From assembly GCA_030146405.1 (NCBI GenBank), contig JASLBS010000159.1:1-8569 (forward strand): a stretch of 8,569 bases of DNA. Direction: 5' to 3'. Position numbers and translations under genes: made by a program. The stretch is from Arthrobacter sp. Lineage in GTDB: Bacteria > Actinomycetota > Actinomycetes > Actinomycetales > Micrococcaceae. Each line of letters opens with the position of its first letter. The stretch's first letter is position 1. The notes under the pieces were generated by a model. That model did no database searches, had not been told where the DNA came from, and saw nothing but the letters and a program-made list of their open reading frames with translations. Positions 1-6,648 of the stretch are shown in pieces.

Positions 1-1
1 G

Positions 2-1900
2 AAGGAGATCCGCTCCTTCCTGGTCAGCAACGTCTCACGCACGGGAGGGCACCTCGGTCCCAACCTCGGTGTGGTCGAGCTGACCCTCGGCATCCACCGC
101 ATCTTCGACTCCCCGCGTGACAGCGTGATCTTCGATACCGGACACCAGTCGTACGTGCACAAACTCGTCACCGGACGGCAGGACTTCAGCACGCTGCGGC
201 AGGAGGGCGGGATCTCGGGCTATCCGTCCCGTGCCGAATCCGTCCACGACATCGTCGAGAGTTCCCATGCCTCGTCCTCCCTCTCCTGGGCGGACGGCAT
301 CTCCCGCGCCCGCGTGCTCAGCGGCGAGGGTGACCGCTACACGGTGGTGCTCGTGGGTGACGGTGCGCTCACCGGCGGCATGGCCTGGGAGGCCATCAAC
401 AACATCGCCGCGGACAAGCGGCGCCGCGTGGTGATCGTGGTCAACGACAACGGCCGCTCCTACGCCCCGACCATCGGCGGCGTGGCCGACTACCTCGCGT
501 CCCTGCGCCCCACGCTGGACACGGTACGCACCCACCGCTTCTACGAACGCACGCTCGACTGGGTGAAGCACCGCATGCAGAACGGCGGCCCTGCAGGCGC
601 CTTCAGCTACAAGAGCCTGCACGCCATGAAGAAGGGCATCAAGGACTGGTGGGCGCCCCAGGGACTGTTCGAGGATCTCGGCATGAAGTACGTGGGCCCG
701 GTGGACGGCCACGACCAGTCGGCGGTGGAGCAGGCTCTGCAGCTGGCCAAGAAGTACGAGGGCCCGGTGATCGTGCACGCGATCACGGAGAAGGGCCACG
801 GCTACGCCCCCGCCCGTGCCCACGAGGCGGACCAGTTCCACGCCGTCGGCATCATCGATCCGGAGACGGGCGAGCCCGTCGGGGCCGCAGGTCAGCAGTC
901 GTGGACCTCGGTGTTCGCCAACGAGATCGCGGACATCGCGGACGAGCGCCCCGACATCGTGGGGATCACCGGCGCCATGCTCATTCCCGTGGGTCTGCAC
1001 CGCTTCGCCGCCCGCCACCCCGATCGCGTGTTCGACGTCGGGATCGCCGAGCAGCACGCGGTCACCAGTGCGGCGGGAATGGCCTTCGGCGGCCTGCACC
1101 CGGTCATCGCCCTCTACGCGACGTTCCTGAACCGCGCCTTCGACCAGCTCCTGATGGACGTCGCGCTGCACAAGGCCGGCGTCACGATCGTCCTCGACCG
1201 CTCCGGGGTCACCGGACCGGACGGCGCCAGCCACCACGGCATGTGGGACCTGTCCCTGCTGCAGACGGTGCCGGGCCTGCACCTGGCCGCTCCCCGCGAT
1301 GCCTCCCGTCTCCGGGAAGAACTCCGCGAGGCCGTGGCCATCTCCGACGCCCCCACCGTGGTGCGCTACTCCAAGGGTTCGGTGGGCACAGAGGTGGAAG
1401 CGGAGGAGCGATTGGACGACGGCGTGGACGTCCTGTCCCGCTGCCCTGAGGGATCCCGTTCCAACGACGTCCTGATCGTGAGCGTGGGAGCCATGAGCGA
1501 GCTCGCCCTCGACGTCTCCGCTCGGCTCGGGGCGCAGGGCATCAGCTCCACCGTGATCGACCCGCGTTGGCTGCTGCCCGTCCGCCGCTCCGTGATCGAC
1601 CTCGCGGCGGAGCACCGCATCGTGATCGTCATCGAGGACGGCGTGCGTGCCGGTGGCGTCGGGTCCAGGATCCGCCAGGAGATGCGGGCTGCAGGGGTGG
1701 ACACGGCGCTGAACGAGGTGGGCCTGCCCGTCGAGTTCCTCGACCACGGAACACGCAAGCAGATCCTGGAGCGCGTGGGCCTCACGGCGCAGAAGATCAC
1801 GCACGACGTCGTGGCGCAGGTCCTCGGGACCAAGGTGCCGGTGGCGCGCCCCCTCGCCGAGGACCAGGCTCCCATCACGGGGCAGCTGCCCAAGCACTGA
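2..1900 (+). CDS. dxs: 1-deoxy-D-xylulose-5-phosphate synthase (5' partial)
   Basis: Condenses pyruvate (decarboxylated) with glyceraldehyde-3-phosphate to give DXP, the first step of the MEP isoprenoid pathway and a precursor of the thiamine thiazole; cytosolic, TPP- and Mg-dependent. The frame is open from base 2, so the start lies upstream. Fragment residues: TGGHLGPN with the substrate/TPP histidine at 17 (E. coli H49 type), TPP/Mg motif GDGALTGG from 119, catalytic Glu in IAEQHA at 350, and DGASHH with Asp407 and His411. The last three match E. coli E370, D427 and H431 with a constant offset of 20, so only about 20-30 residues are missing. The C-terminal transketolase domain runs to a normal end near residue 632. 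An in-frame GTG at 71 would cut off the TGGHL motif and is not the start. No lesion is seen. It converges on the VKOR gene 69 bases away. Identification is secure. Confidence 0.97.
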   Translation, partial: KEIRSFLVSNVSRTGGHLGPNLGVVELTLGIHRIFDSPRDSVIFDTGHQSYVHKLVTGRQDFSTLRQEGGISGYPSRAESVHDIVESSHASSSLSWADGISRARVLSGEGDRYTVVLVGDGALTGGMAWEAINNIAADKRRRVVIVVNDNGRSYAPTIGGVADYLASLRPTLDTVRTHRFYERTLDWVKHRMQNGGPAGAFSYKSLHAMKKGIKDWWAPQGLFEDLGMKYVGPVDGHDQSAVEQALQLAKKYEGPVIVHAITEKGHGYAPARAHEADQFHAVGIIDPETGEPVGAAGQQSWTSVFANEIADIADERPDIVGITGAMLIPVGLHRFAARHPDRVFDVGIAEQHAVTSAAGMAFGGLHPVIALYATFLNRAFDQLLMDVALHKAGVTIVLDRSGVTGPDGASHHGMWDLSLLQTVPGLHLAAPRDASRLREELREAVAISDAPTVVRYSKGSVGTEVEAEERLDDGVDVLSRCPEGSRSNDVLIVSVGAMSELALDVSARLGAQGISSTVIDPRWLLPVRRSVIDLAAEHRIVIVIEDGVRAGGVGSRIRQEMRAAGVDTALNEVGLPVEFLDHGTRKQILERVGLTAQKITHDVVAQVLGTKVPVARPLAEDQAPITGQLPKH

Positions 1901-1906
1901 TCCCGC

Positions 1907-1943
1907 CGGTCGGGGAGGGCGGCTCCGCAGCCGTCCCCGACCG
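1907..1943. terminator. Candidate bidirectional terminator hairpin between dxs and VKOR
   Basis: The 10-base arm 1907-1916 (CGGTCGGGGA) is exactly complementary to 1934-1943. Inside it, after a three-base GGG bulge, CGGCT (1920-1924) pairs with AGCCG (1929-1933) around the four-base loop CCGC. The hairpin starts 6 bases after the dxs stop and ends 27 bases before the VKOR stop, where convergent transcripts need to end. Neither side has a U-run, so on the classical rule it is a weak intrinsic terminator; many actinobacterial terminators lack U-tracts. The structure is seen; the function is inferred. Confidence 0.6.
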
Positions 1944-1969
1944 TGCCCGTGCCGCCCCGTGGGCCGGGC

Positions 1970-2602
1970 TCAGGCCGGGAAGAACGCGGCAGCGAACGTC
2001 ACGAGTACGGACGCGGCCGTGGCGAGCACCAGCAGGAGCGCCACCACCCAGGACCACTCCGCCGCGAAGCGCTGCACGCGCCGCCCGGCAGGCAACGTGC
2101 CGGTCCGGAGGGAATGGGCCGTCGTGGCCACGAACAGAATGATCATCATGGCCCACACCACCATGCAGTACAGGCAGAGGATGTGGATGGTGAACAGCGC
2201 CTGGAACCACAGCCACCCCACGAAGGCCATGCCCAGGGTGACCCCGGACTGGAGGCCCAGCCAGTACCAGCGGGCAAAGCGTGCACCGGCGAGCAACGCC
2301 ACCGCCGTGGTGATGACCACCGCGAACGCGACGATACCGATCAGTGGATTGGGGAAACCGAACGCGCTCGCCTGGGAGGTACGAAAGACCTGACCGCAGG
2401 AGATGAACGGGCTCACGTCGCAGGTGGTCACGTAGTCGGGGTCCGCATACAGCGCCAGGCGTTCGAGGACCAGCTGGGCGGACGCTGCCCAGCCGATGAT
2501 TCCCGTGGTGAGCAGGACGAGCGCGAACCGCCTCCCGCCCGCCTCACGCAACGGCAGCTCAGGGGCCGAGGGCGGTGCGGTCGGCCGGCGGTTCGGATTC
2601 AT
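1970..2602 (-). CDS. Vitamin K epoxide reductase (VKOR) family membrane protein
   Basis: Bacterial VKOR homologues reoxidise a DsbA-like thiol oxidase outside the membrane and pass electrons to menaquinone, doing the job of DsbB. The 210-residue protein has about five hydrophobic segments (roughly 26-48, 84-104, 112-135, 138-161 and 184-207). The loop cysteine pair is C61 and C69 (CDVSPFISC), the active-site CxxC is C143-L-Y-C146 at the start of helix 4, and the family's FGFPNPLIG stretch follows the first loop. There is no fused thioredoxin domain, so a separate DsbA-like partner must be encoded elsewhere. The start is ATG at 2602 (MNPNRRP); the GTG one codon upstream (2605) is equally possible, being 8 bases from an AAGGAG at 2614-2619 against 11 for the ATG. 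The frame is open further upstream, but that extension is low-complexity and lacks a comparable ribosome site. It is divergent from rne. Confidence 0.93.
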   Translation of the reverse strand: MNPNRRPTAPPSAPELPLREAGGRRFALVLLTTGIIGWAASAQLVLERLALYADPDYVTTCDVSPFISCGQVFRTSQASAFGFPNPLIGIVAFAVVITTAVALLAGARFARWYWLGLQSGVTLGMAFVGWLWFQALFTIHILCLYCMVVWAMMIILFVATTAHSLRTGTLPAGRRVQRFAAEWSWVVALLLVLATAASVLVTFAAAFFPA

Positions 2603-2721
2603 CACGCCGTGCTCTCCTTGCTGTGATCTCGCCGGGATGCCGGTGACGCCCCGCGGCGGCACATCGTTCGGCGCTCGTGTGTCGGGGCCGGTCCCGGGTG
2701 CCCGGTACGCCTCCGAGAGCG

Positions 2722-2727
2722 AGTCTA
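2722..2727 (-). promoter_or_regulatory. Weak -10 candidate for the VKOR gene
   Basis: Read on the minus strand, TAGACT fits the actinobacterial TANNNT -10 pattern and would give a leader of about 110 bases before the VKOR start. No convincing -35 is present at 16-18 bases. Offered as the best candidate in the region, not as a firm call. Confidence 0.25.
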
Positions 2728-2761
2728 ATCCCGCTTCCCGAGTCCCATCGGAAGGTGCGTG

Positions 2762-2770
2762 TGAGACAAT
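2762..2770 (+). promoter_or_regulatory. Weak extended -10 candidate for rne
   Basis: TGAGACAAT reads as an extended -10 (TGn followed by GACAAT, four of six matches to TATAAT). No good -35 lies upstream, as is acceptable for an extended -10 promoter. Initiation would be near 2777, just before the first hairpin of the presumed rne leader (2779-2807), giving a leader of about 320 bases. The placement is inferred. Confidence 0.3.
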
Positions 2771-2778
2771 GACGAAGG

Positions 2779-3075
2779 CTGGTGCGGGAACCACATTCCC
2801 GAACCGGTCCAGTGACAGGCTTCCGTTCCACCAGCGACGCTTCTGTGCTACCGAGTCCGCCCCGTCGGCGGAAGTAGGCAGAATCCGCCCGGTGGGAACC
2901 ACCGTCCCTCCGGACGGCTGCGTTGGAAAAGCGCCACTGGTCTCCGAGTGATTCCGCACCCACATGCCGGTGTGACCTCGGGTGACAAGACATCGACTTC
3001 CGGTCCGCCGCCGGGCCAAGGGCCCGCGGCGGGCCGACTTACCGCCCTGGCGGGCGCCGGAATGTGGCCGGTGCC
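2779..3075 (+). promoter_or_regulatory. Structured intergenic region, presumed rne 5' leader
   Basis: The stretch between the VKOR start and rne holds no gene I can support; open frames here are compositional. It does hold a series of inverted repeats: CGGGAA/TTCCCG (2785-2790/2796-2801) extended by flanking pairs to 2779-2807; TCCGCC at 2856-2861 and again at 2884-2889, both complementary to GGCGGA at 2867-2872; CGGTGG/CCACCG (2890-2895/2899-2904) with a GAA loop; CCGTCC/GGACGG (2902-2907/2912-2917), which overlaps the previous one; a 16-bp GC hairpin with one bulge (3001-3036, three-base loop); and an 8-bp hairpin with one G-U pair (3053-3060/3068-3075) ending 9 bases before the rne Shine-Dalgarno. 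E. coli rne is autoregulated through leader hairpins cut by RNase E; a similar role here is inference. Confidence 0.4.
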
Positions 3076-3097
3076 GCAGGGCTTGGAGTGAGTGCCC

Positions 3098-6000
3098 ATG
3101 GATCAGTCAGAGCAGCTGGGGAACGAACAGAGCGCAACGGAAGCATCGGCTCCCGCGCAGGATGCGCCTGAGCAGGCCGTACCGGCGAAGGCGCCGAGGA
3201 AGCGCCGCACCGCGAGTGCCCCGGCCGGGGCGCCACCCAAGGCCCCGGAACCCACGTCCGAGGAGGAGGCACCTGCGGCTCCCGTCCGCAAGCGGACCAC
3301 GCGGGTGCGGAAATCCGCGGTGGCAGCCGAGACTCCCGCGGATGCTGCCGTGGATGCCGTTCCGACAGAGCAGCCAGCACCGGTTGCCCCCGAGCCCACC
3401 TCCACCGAGCAGGCCCCGACGACCGAGAAGCCGGCACGCGCGCCCCGCGCCCGCCGGAGGGCCGCCACGGCCGAGGCCGGTCCCGCCCGGCCCGCCGAGA
3501 TCCCCGCCCCAGCCACTCCGGACACGCCGGGTGCGGACGCATCGGTGGCCTCCGGGAGCGGTGCGCCGTCCGTTGTGGACGCCGGTCCTGCCGCAGCAGC
3601 CGACGTCGTCGGGGCGCCCGGCACCGACACAGGTGCTGACACCCCGTCGGACCTCGAGGAACCAGCACCGGAGAAGCCTGCACGCGCACGGCGGGCGTCC
3701 ACCAGGGGCCGCAGCCGCCGAGCGTCGGAGCCCGTCACCGACGCGGACACCGCCGCCTCCGCCGGGAACAGCCCGGAAGCCACGACGCCGGTTCCGGCCA
3801 CCGACCCGACCGACTCCGCAGACGGGGAGACCGCTGCTCCCGTCCAGGGTTCTACGGGCAGGAGCACACCGGCCGCCACCGCGGACGAGCCCGCGGCCGA
3901 CGAGGAGAGCGCCTCCCGCGATCCCTTCTCCGTTCCCGAATCGCCGCTCTCGCTCCTCTTCCACGCGCCGGACCTCACCACCGTCACGGTGCCCTCCGTG
4001 AAGGTGGCGGCGCCGGTCGAGGACGACGGCGACGCCGCGTCCGAGGATGCCGAGGAATCGGGCCGTCGATCACGACGCAGCCGACGCGGCCGCAGCAGGA
4101 ACCGCAGCGATTCCGCATCCGCCGAGACGGGCTCCACGGAGGCGGAGACATCGGAGGACGGTGCCGGGTCCGCCGGGCCCGACGACGGAGCGGGCGTCAC
4201 GTCACGTCGCCGTCGTCGTCGCCGCCGTGGTGACCAGGACCTCGAGCTCACCGGTGGCGACGACGACGACCCGCCCAACACGGTCACCCGTGTCCGCGCC
4301 CCCCGCCAGAACGGCGAACCGGGATCGGACGGCGTGACCAGCGTCCGCGGCTCCACCCGCCTCGAGGCCAAGAAGCAGCGCCGTCGGGATTCCCGCGACA
4401 CCGGGCGCCGCCGCCAGGTGATCACGGAGGCGGAGTTCCTGGCCCGCCGGGAGTCCGTGGACCGGCAGATGATCGTGCGGCAGCGCGATGACAGGATCCA
4501 GATCGGTGTGCTGGAGGACGGCATCCTCGGCGAGCACTTCGTGTCGAAGACCCAGCAGGACTCCCTGATCGGCAACGTGTACCTGGGGAAGGTACAGAAT
4601 GTCCTGCCGAGCATGGAGGCCGCCTTCATCGACATCGGACGGGGCCGCAATGCCGTGCTGTACGCCGGTGAGGTCAACTGGGACGCGGCCGGGCTGGACG
4701 GCCAGCCGCGGCGGATCGAACTCGCCCTGAAATCCGGCGACCCCGTGCTGGTGCAGGTCACCAAGGACCCGGTGGGACACAAGGGCGCGCGGCTCACCAG
4801 CCAGATCTCGCTGCCGGGACGCTACCTGGTCTACGTGCCGGGCGGCTCCATGACGGGTATTTCCCGCAAGCTGCCGGATGTCGAGCGCAACCGGCTCAAG
4901 CGCATTCTCAAGGACCGCCTGCCGGAGAACGCGGGCGTGATCGTGCGGACCGCCGCCGAGGGAGCCAGCGAGGAGGAGCTGACCCACGACATCAACCGAC
5001 TGCGGGCGCAGTGGGAGGACATCGAGCGGAAGGCCGGCTCCACCAAGGCCCTCGCGCCCGAACTGCTCTACGGCGAGCCGGACCTCACCATCAAGGTGGT
5101 CCGCGACGTCTTCAACGAGGACTTCTCGAAGCTCGTGGTCTCCGGTGAGGAGGCCTGGGACACCATCGAGGCCTATGTCATGTACGTCGCACCCGACCTC
5201 GTGGGCAGGCTCGAGAAGTGGACCAGCGAGGAGGACATCTTCTCGGCCTCACGCATCGACGAGCAGATCTCCAAGGCCCTGGACCGGAAGGTCTACCTGC
5301 CGTCGGGTGGTTCGCTGGTGATCGACCGCACCGAGGCGATGACCGTGGTGGACGTCAACACCGGTAAGTTCACCGGCAGTGGCGGAAATCTCGAGGAGAC
5401 GGTCACCAAGAACAACCTCGAAGCCGCAGAGGAGGTCGTTCGGCAGCTCAGGCTCCGCGACATCGGCGGCATCATCGTGATCGACTTCATCGACATGGTG
5501 CTCGAGGCGAACCGCGACCTCGTGCTGCGACGCCTCGTCGAGTGCCTGGGCCGCGACCGGACCAAGCACCAGGTGGCGGAGGTGACCTCCCTGGGGCTCG
5601 TCCAGATGACCCGCAAGCGCATGGGGACCGGTCTGCTGGAGGTGTTCGGCGAGGAATGCGAGCACTGTGCAGGGCGCGGTGTCATCACCCACATGGAGCC
5701 GGTGGAGCACCGCCGCCACTCCGGGGCGCCGGAGAGCCAGCAGCAGACGAACCAGGACAAGCCGTCGCGGAGTGAGCGCAAGCGCAACCGGGGCCGCGGG
5801 AACCAGCAGCAGGAGGAGATGGCTCCCCAGCCCACTCCCGCCGTCGAGGACAACCCCGAGCGGGCGGCGAAGGCCGAGGCTGCGCGGGCGGCACTGGCCA
5901 GCATCGCTGCGGCAACGCACTCCGCCCACGAGGAACCGGCGGGGCAGCCCTCCACCCCGGCGGACGTCCAGGTGACCGAGGCGGTGCTCACCATCAATGG

Positions 6001-6433
6001 TGAGACCGTGACGCTGCCGCGCGCGGACGGCCGCAGGCCCGAGCAGAACGACGTCGAGGACGTTCCGTCCTCGCGCCTGACGCTCGACAGCCTCAGCGAA
6101 GCCTTCAATCGCACACCGGAGCCTGCCGACACCAGCGGCAGCGCCGGTAGAGGTCCCGGACAGAAGACCGCGGACGGTGTCCAGGAAGCACCGGTCGCGC
6201 AAGCCGCGGCCGCCGAGGAGCCCCCGGCACCTCGGGCACGGCCCCGCCGACGCGTCGCCCGGAGCGCCCAGGGTGCCGCCGACACGGCGATCGAGACGCA
6301 GGGCGCGGAACCGGCAGCGGAGCCCGCAGGGACCCGTCATGTCGCGAAAGTGGTGACCACCCCCCGCGCCTCCGGGGCGGCGGCCGCCGAGCCGATCATG
6401 TTCGGGGTGGGAATTCCCGCTTCCGAACTGTAG
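3098..6433 (+). CDS. rne: Ribonuclease E/G family endoribonuclease with long disordered arms
   Basis: Essential-type endonuclease of rRNA/tRNA processing and mRNA decay, cutting single-stranded AU-rich RNA, in the cytoplasm. 1111 residues. Residues 1-457 are a charged Ala/Pro/Glu/Arg-rich arm with basic clusters, including GRRSRRSRRGR from 322 and eight arginines at 370-377 followed by an acidic run. The catalytic core is about 458-866: S1 domain from about 490, 5' sensor pair R617-T618 (E. coli R169/T170), metal ligands D752 (VDVNTG) and D796 (IDFIDM) matching D303/D346, and Zn-link C854-x-x-C857. The E. coli 'small domain' is absent; a disordered tail of about 245 residues begins at once and ends in IMFGVGIPASEL. 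The start ATG at 3098 is 9 bases after GGAG (3085-3088); the in-frame GTG at 3092 is only 3 bases from it. In actinobacteria such arms scaffold the RNA-decay machinery. Identification is secure; RNase E versus G naming follows arm size. Confidence 0.96.
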   Translation: MDQSEQLGNEQSATEASAPAQDAPEQAVPAKAPRKRRTASAPAGAPPKAPEPTSEEEAPAAPVRKRTTRVRKSAVAAETPADAAVDAVPTEQPAPVAPEPTSTEQAPTTEKPARAPRARRRAATAEAGPARPAEIPAPATPDTPGADASVASGSGAPSVVDAGPAAAADVVGAPGTDTGADTPSDLEEPAPEKPARARRASTRGRSRRASEPVTDADTAASAGNSPEATTPVPATDPTDSADGETAAPVQGSTGRSTPAATADEPAADEESASRDPFSVPESPLSLLFHAPDLTTVTVPSVKVAAPVEDDGDAASEDAEESGRRSRRSRRGRSRNRSDSASAETGSTEAETSEDGAGSAGPDDGAGVTSRRRRRRRRGDQDLELTGGDDDDPPNTVTRVRAPRQNGEPGSDGVTSVRGSTRLEAKKQRRRDSRDTGRRRQVITEAEFLARRESVDRQMIVRQRDDRIQIGVLEDGILGEHFVSKTQQDSLIGNVYLGKVQNVLPSMEAAFIDIGRGRNAVLYAGEVNWDAAGLDGQPRRIELALKSGDPVLVQVTKDPVGHKGARLTSQISLPGRYLVYVPGGSMTGISRKLPDVERNRLKRILKDRLPENAGVIVRTAAEGASEEELTHDINRLRAQWEDIERKAGSTKALAPELLYGEPDLTIKVVRDVFNEDFSKLVVSGEEAWDTIEAYVMYVAPDLVGRLEKWTSEEDIFSASRIDEQISKALDRKVYLPSGGSLVIDRTEAMTVVDVNTGKFTGSGGNLEETVTKNNLEAAEEVVRQLRLRDIGGIIVIDFIDMVLEANRDLVLRRLVECLGRDRTKHQVAEVTSLGLVQMTRKRMGTGLLEVFGEECEHCAGRGVITHMEPVEHRRHSGAPESQQQTNQDKPSRSERKRNRGRGNQQQEEMAPQPTPAVEDNPERAAKAEAARAALASIAAATHSAHEEPAGQPSTPADVQVTEAVLTINGETVTLPRADGRRPEQNDVEDVPSSRLTLDSLSEAFNRTPEPADTSGSAGRGPGQKTADGVQEAPVAQAAAAEEPPAPRARPRRRVARSAQGAADTAIETQGAEPAAEPAGTRHVAKVVTTPRASGAAAAEPIMFGVGIPASEL

Positions 6434-6468
6434 GGCGCAGGACGCCGGCTCCTGCCGGTACGGACGGC

Positions 6469-6497
6469 GGAGGCCGGGGTGACCAACCCCGGCCTTC
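6469..6497 (+). terminator. Intrinsic-type terminator after rne
   Basis: AGGCCGGGG (6471-6479) pairs perfectly with CCCCGGCCT (6487-6495) around a 7-base loop, extended by a G-U and a G-C pair at the base. A weak pyrimidine-rich tail follows. It lies 38 bases after the rne stop and just before the promoter of the thiamine gene, so it should separate the two units. A smaller hairpin, CCGGC/GCCGG, lies at 6445-6458. Confidence 0.75.
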
Positions 6498-6512
6498 TGC
6501 GTTCCTGCAGCG

Positions 6513-6542
6513 TCGACACCGCTGGCGGACCACTGCTATAGG
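6513..6542 (+). promoter_or_regulatory. Sigma70-like promoter of the TPP riboswitch / thiD-tenA unit
   Basis: -35 TCGACA (6513-6518, five of six matches to TTGACA), an 18-base spacer, and -10 TATAGG (6537-6542) preceded by an extended TG (6534-6535). The predicted start at about 6549-6550 coincides with the first base of the riboswitch P1 helix, and the element begins just after the rne terminator. This coherence with its neighbours makes it the best promoter in the window. Confidence 0.7.
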
Positions 6543-6549
6543 GTGGGTC

Positions 6550-6646
6550 CTGACACGGGGTGCCCTCCATCCGGAGAGCTGAGAACACACCCGTCGAACC
6601 TGATCTAGCGGGCGCACGGCGCCCGGAACTAGCGGAGGGATGTCAG
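6550..6646 (+). promoter_or_regulatory. TPP (THI-box) riboswitch
   Basis: Senses thiamine pyrophosphate and shuts off the downstream gene. Seen: P1 CTGACA/TGTCAG (6550-6555/6641-6646); P2 CGGG/CCCG (6556-6559/6590-6593); P3 CTCC/GGAG (6565-6568/6573-6576) with loop ATCC; the pyrimidine-binding consensus GCTGAGA (6578-6584); ACACCCGTCGAACCTGATCT (6587-6606); P5 CTAG/CTAG (6605-6608/6629-6632); and the terminal GCGGAGGGA (6632-6640). P4 is formed by CCT (6599-6601) with AGG (6636-6638). These AGG bases are part of the GGAGG Shine-Dalgarno (6634-6638) of thiD-tenA, so ligand-stabilised P4 and P1 should block ribosome binding directly; there is no separate terminator or anti-terminator. The P5 loop is enlarged by a 7-bp hairpin (6609-6625). 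Identification is secure; translational control is inferred from geometry. Confidence 0.97.
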
Positions 6647-6648
6647 CC

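Noticed and set aside
35..1897. A 620-codon open frame antisense to nearly the whole of dxs
   Set aside because: High-GC coding DNA routinely leaves the antisense frame open. The translation is His/Val/Gly/Asp-rich without a recognisable domain, and dxs on the other strand is unmistakable.
2496..2951. A 151-codon plus-strand frame across the VKOR 5' end and the intergenic region
   Set aside because: Compositional Ser/Arg/Pro/Gly sequence with no family resemblance and no ribosome site; overlaps the VKOR gene in antisense.
2603..3019. N-terminal extension of the VKOR frame by about 139 residues
   Set aside because: The extension is low-complexity and unlike any VKOR N-terminus. A Shine-Dalgarno sits at 2614-2619, just before the short start, and the extension would cover the presumed promoter of rne.
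3092..3094. GTG at 3092 as the rne start
   Set aside because: Three bases from GGAG; the ATG at 3098 has a normal 9-base spacing.
4205..4228. Triplet-like CGT/CGC run as a DNA microsatellite
   Set aside because: It encodes eight arginines using mixed codons within the rne arm, so protein-level selection explains it better than slippage.
3103..4797. Long frames overlapping the 5' part of rne: a 564-codon Ser/Ala-rich antisense frame and Arg/Pro-rich frames on both strands
   Set aside because: Shadows of the Ala/Pro/Arg-rich rne arm; biased composition and no domains.
6640..6642. ATG at 6640 as the thiD-tenA start
   Set aside because: Only one base from the GGAGG, and it overlaps the start of the riboswitch P1 strand; the in-frame ATG at 6649 has a 10-base spacing.
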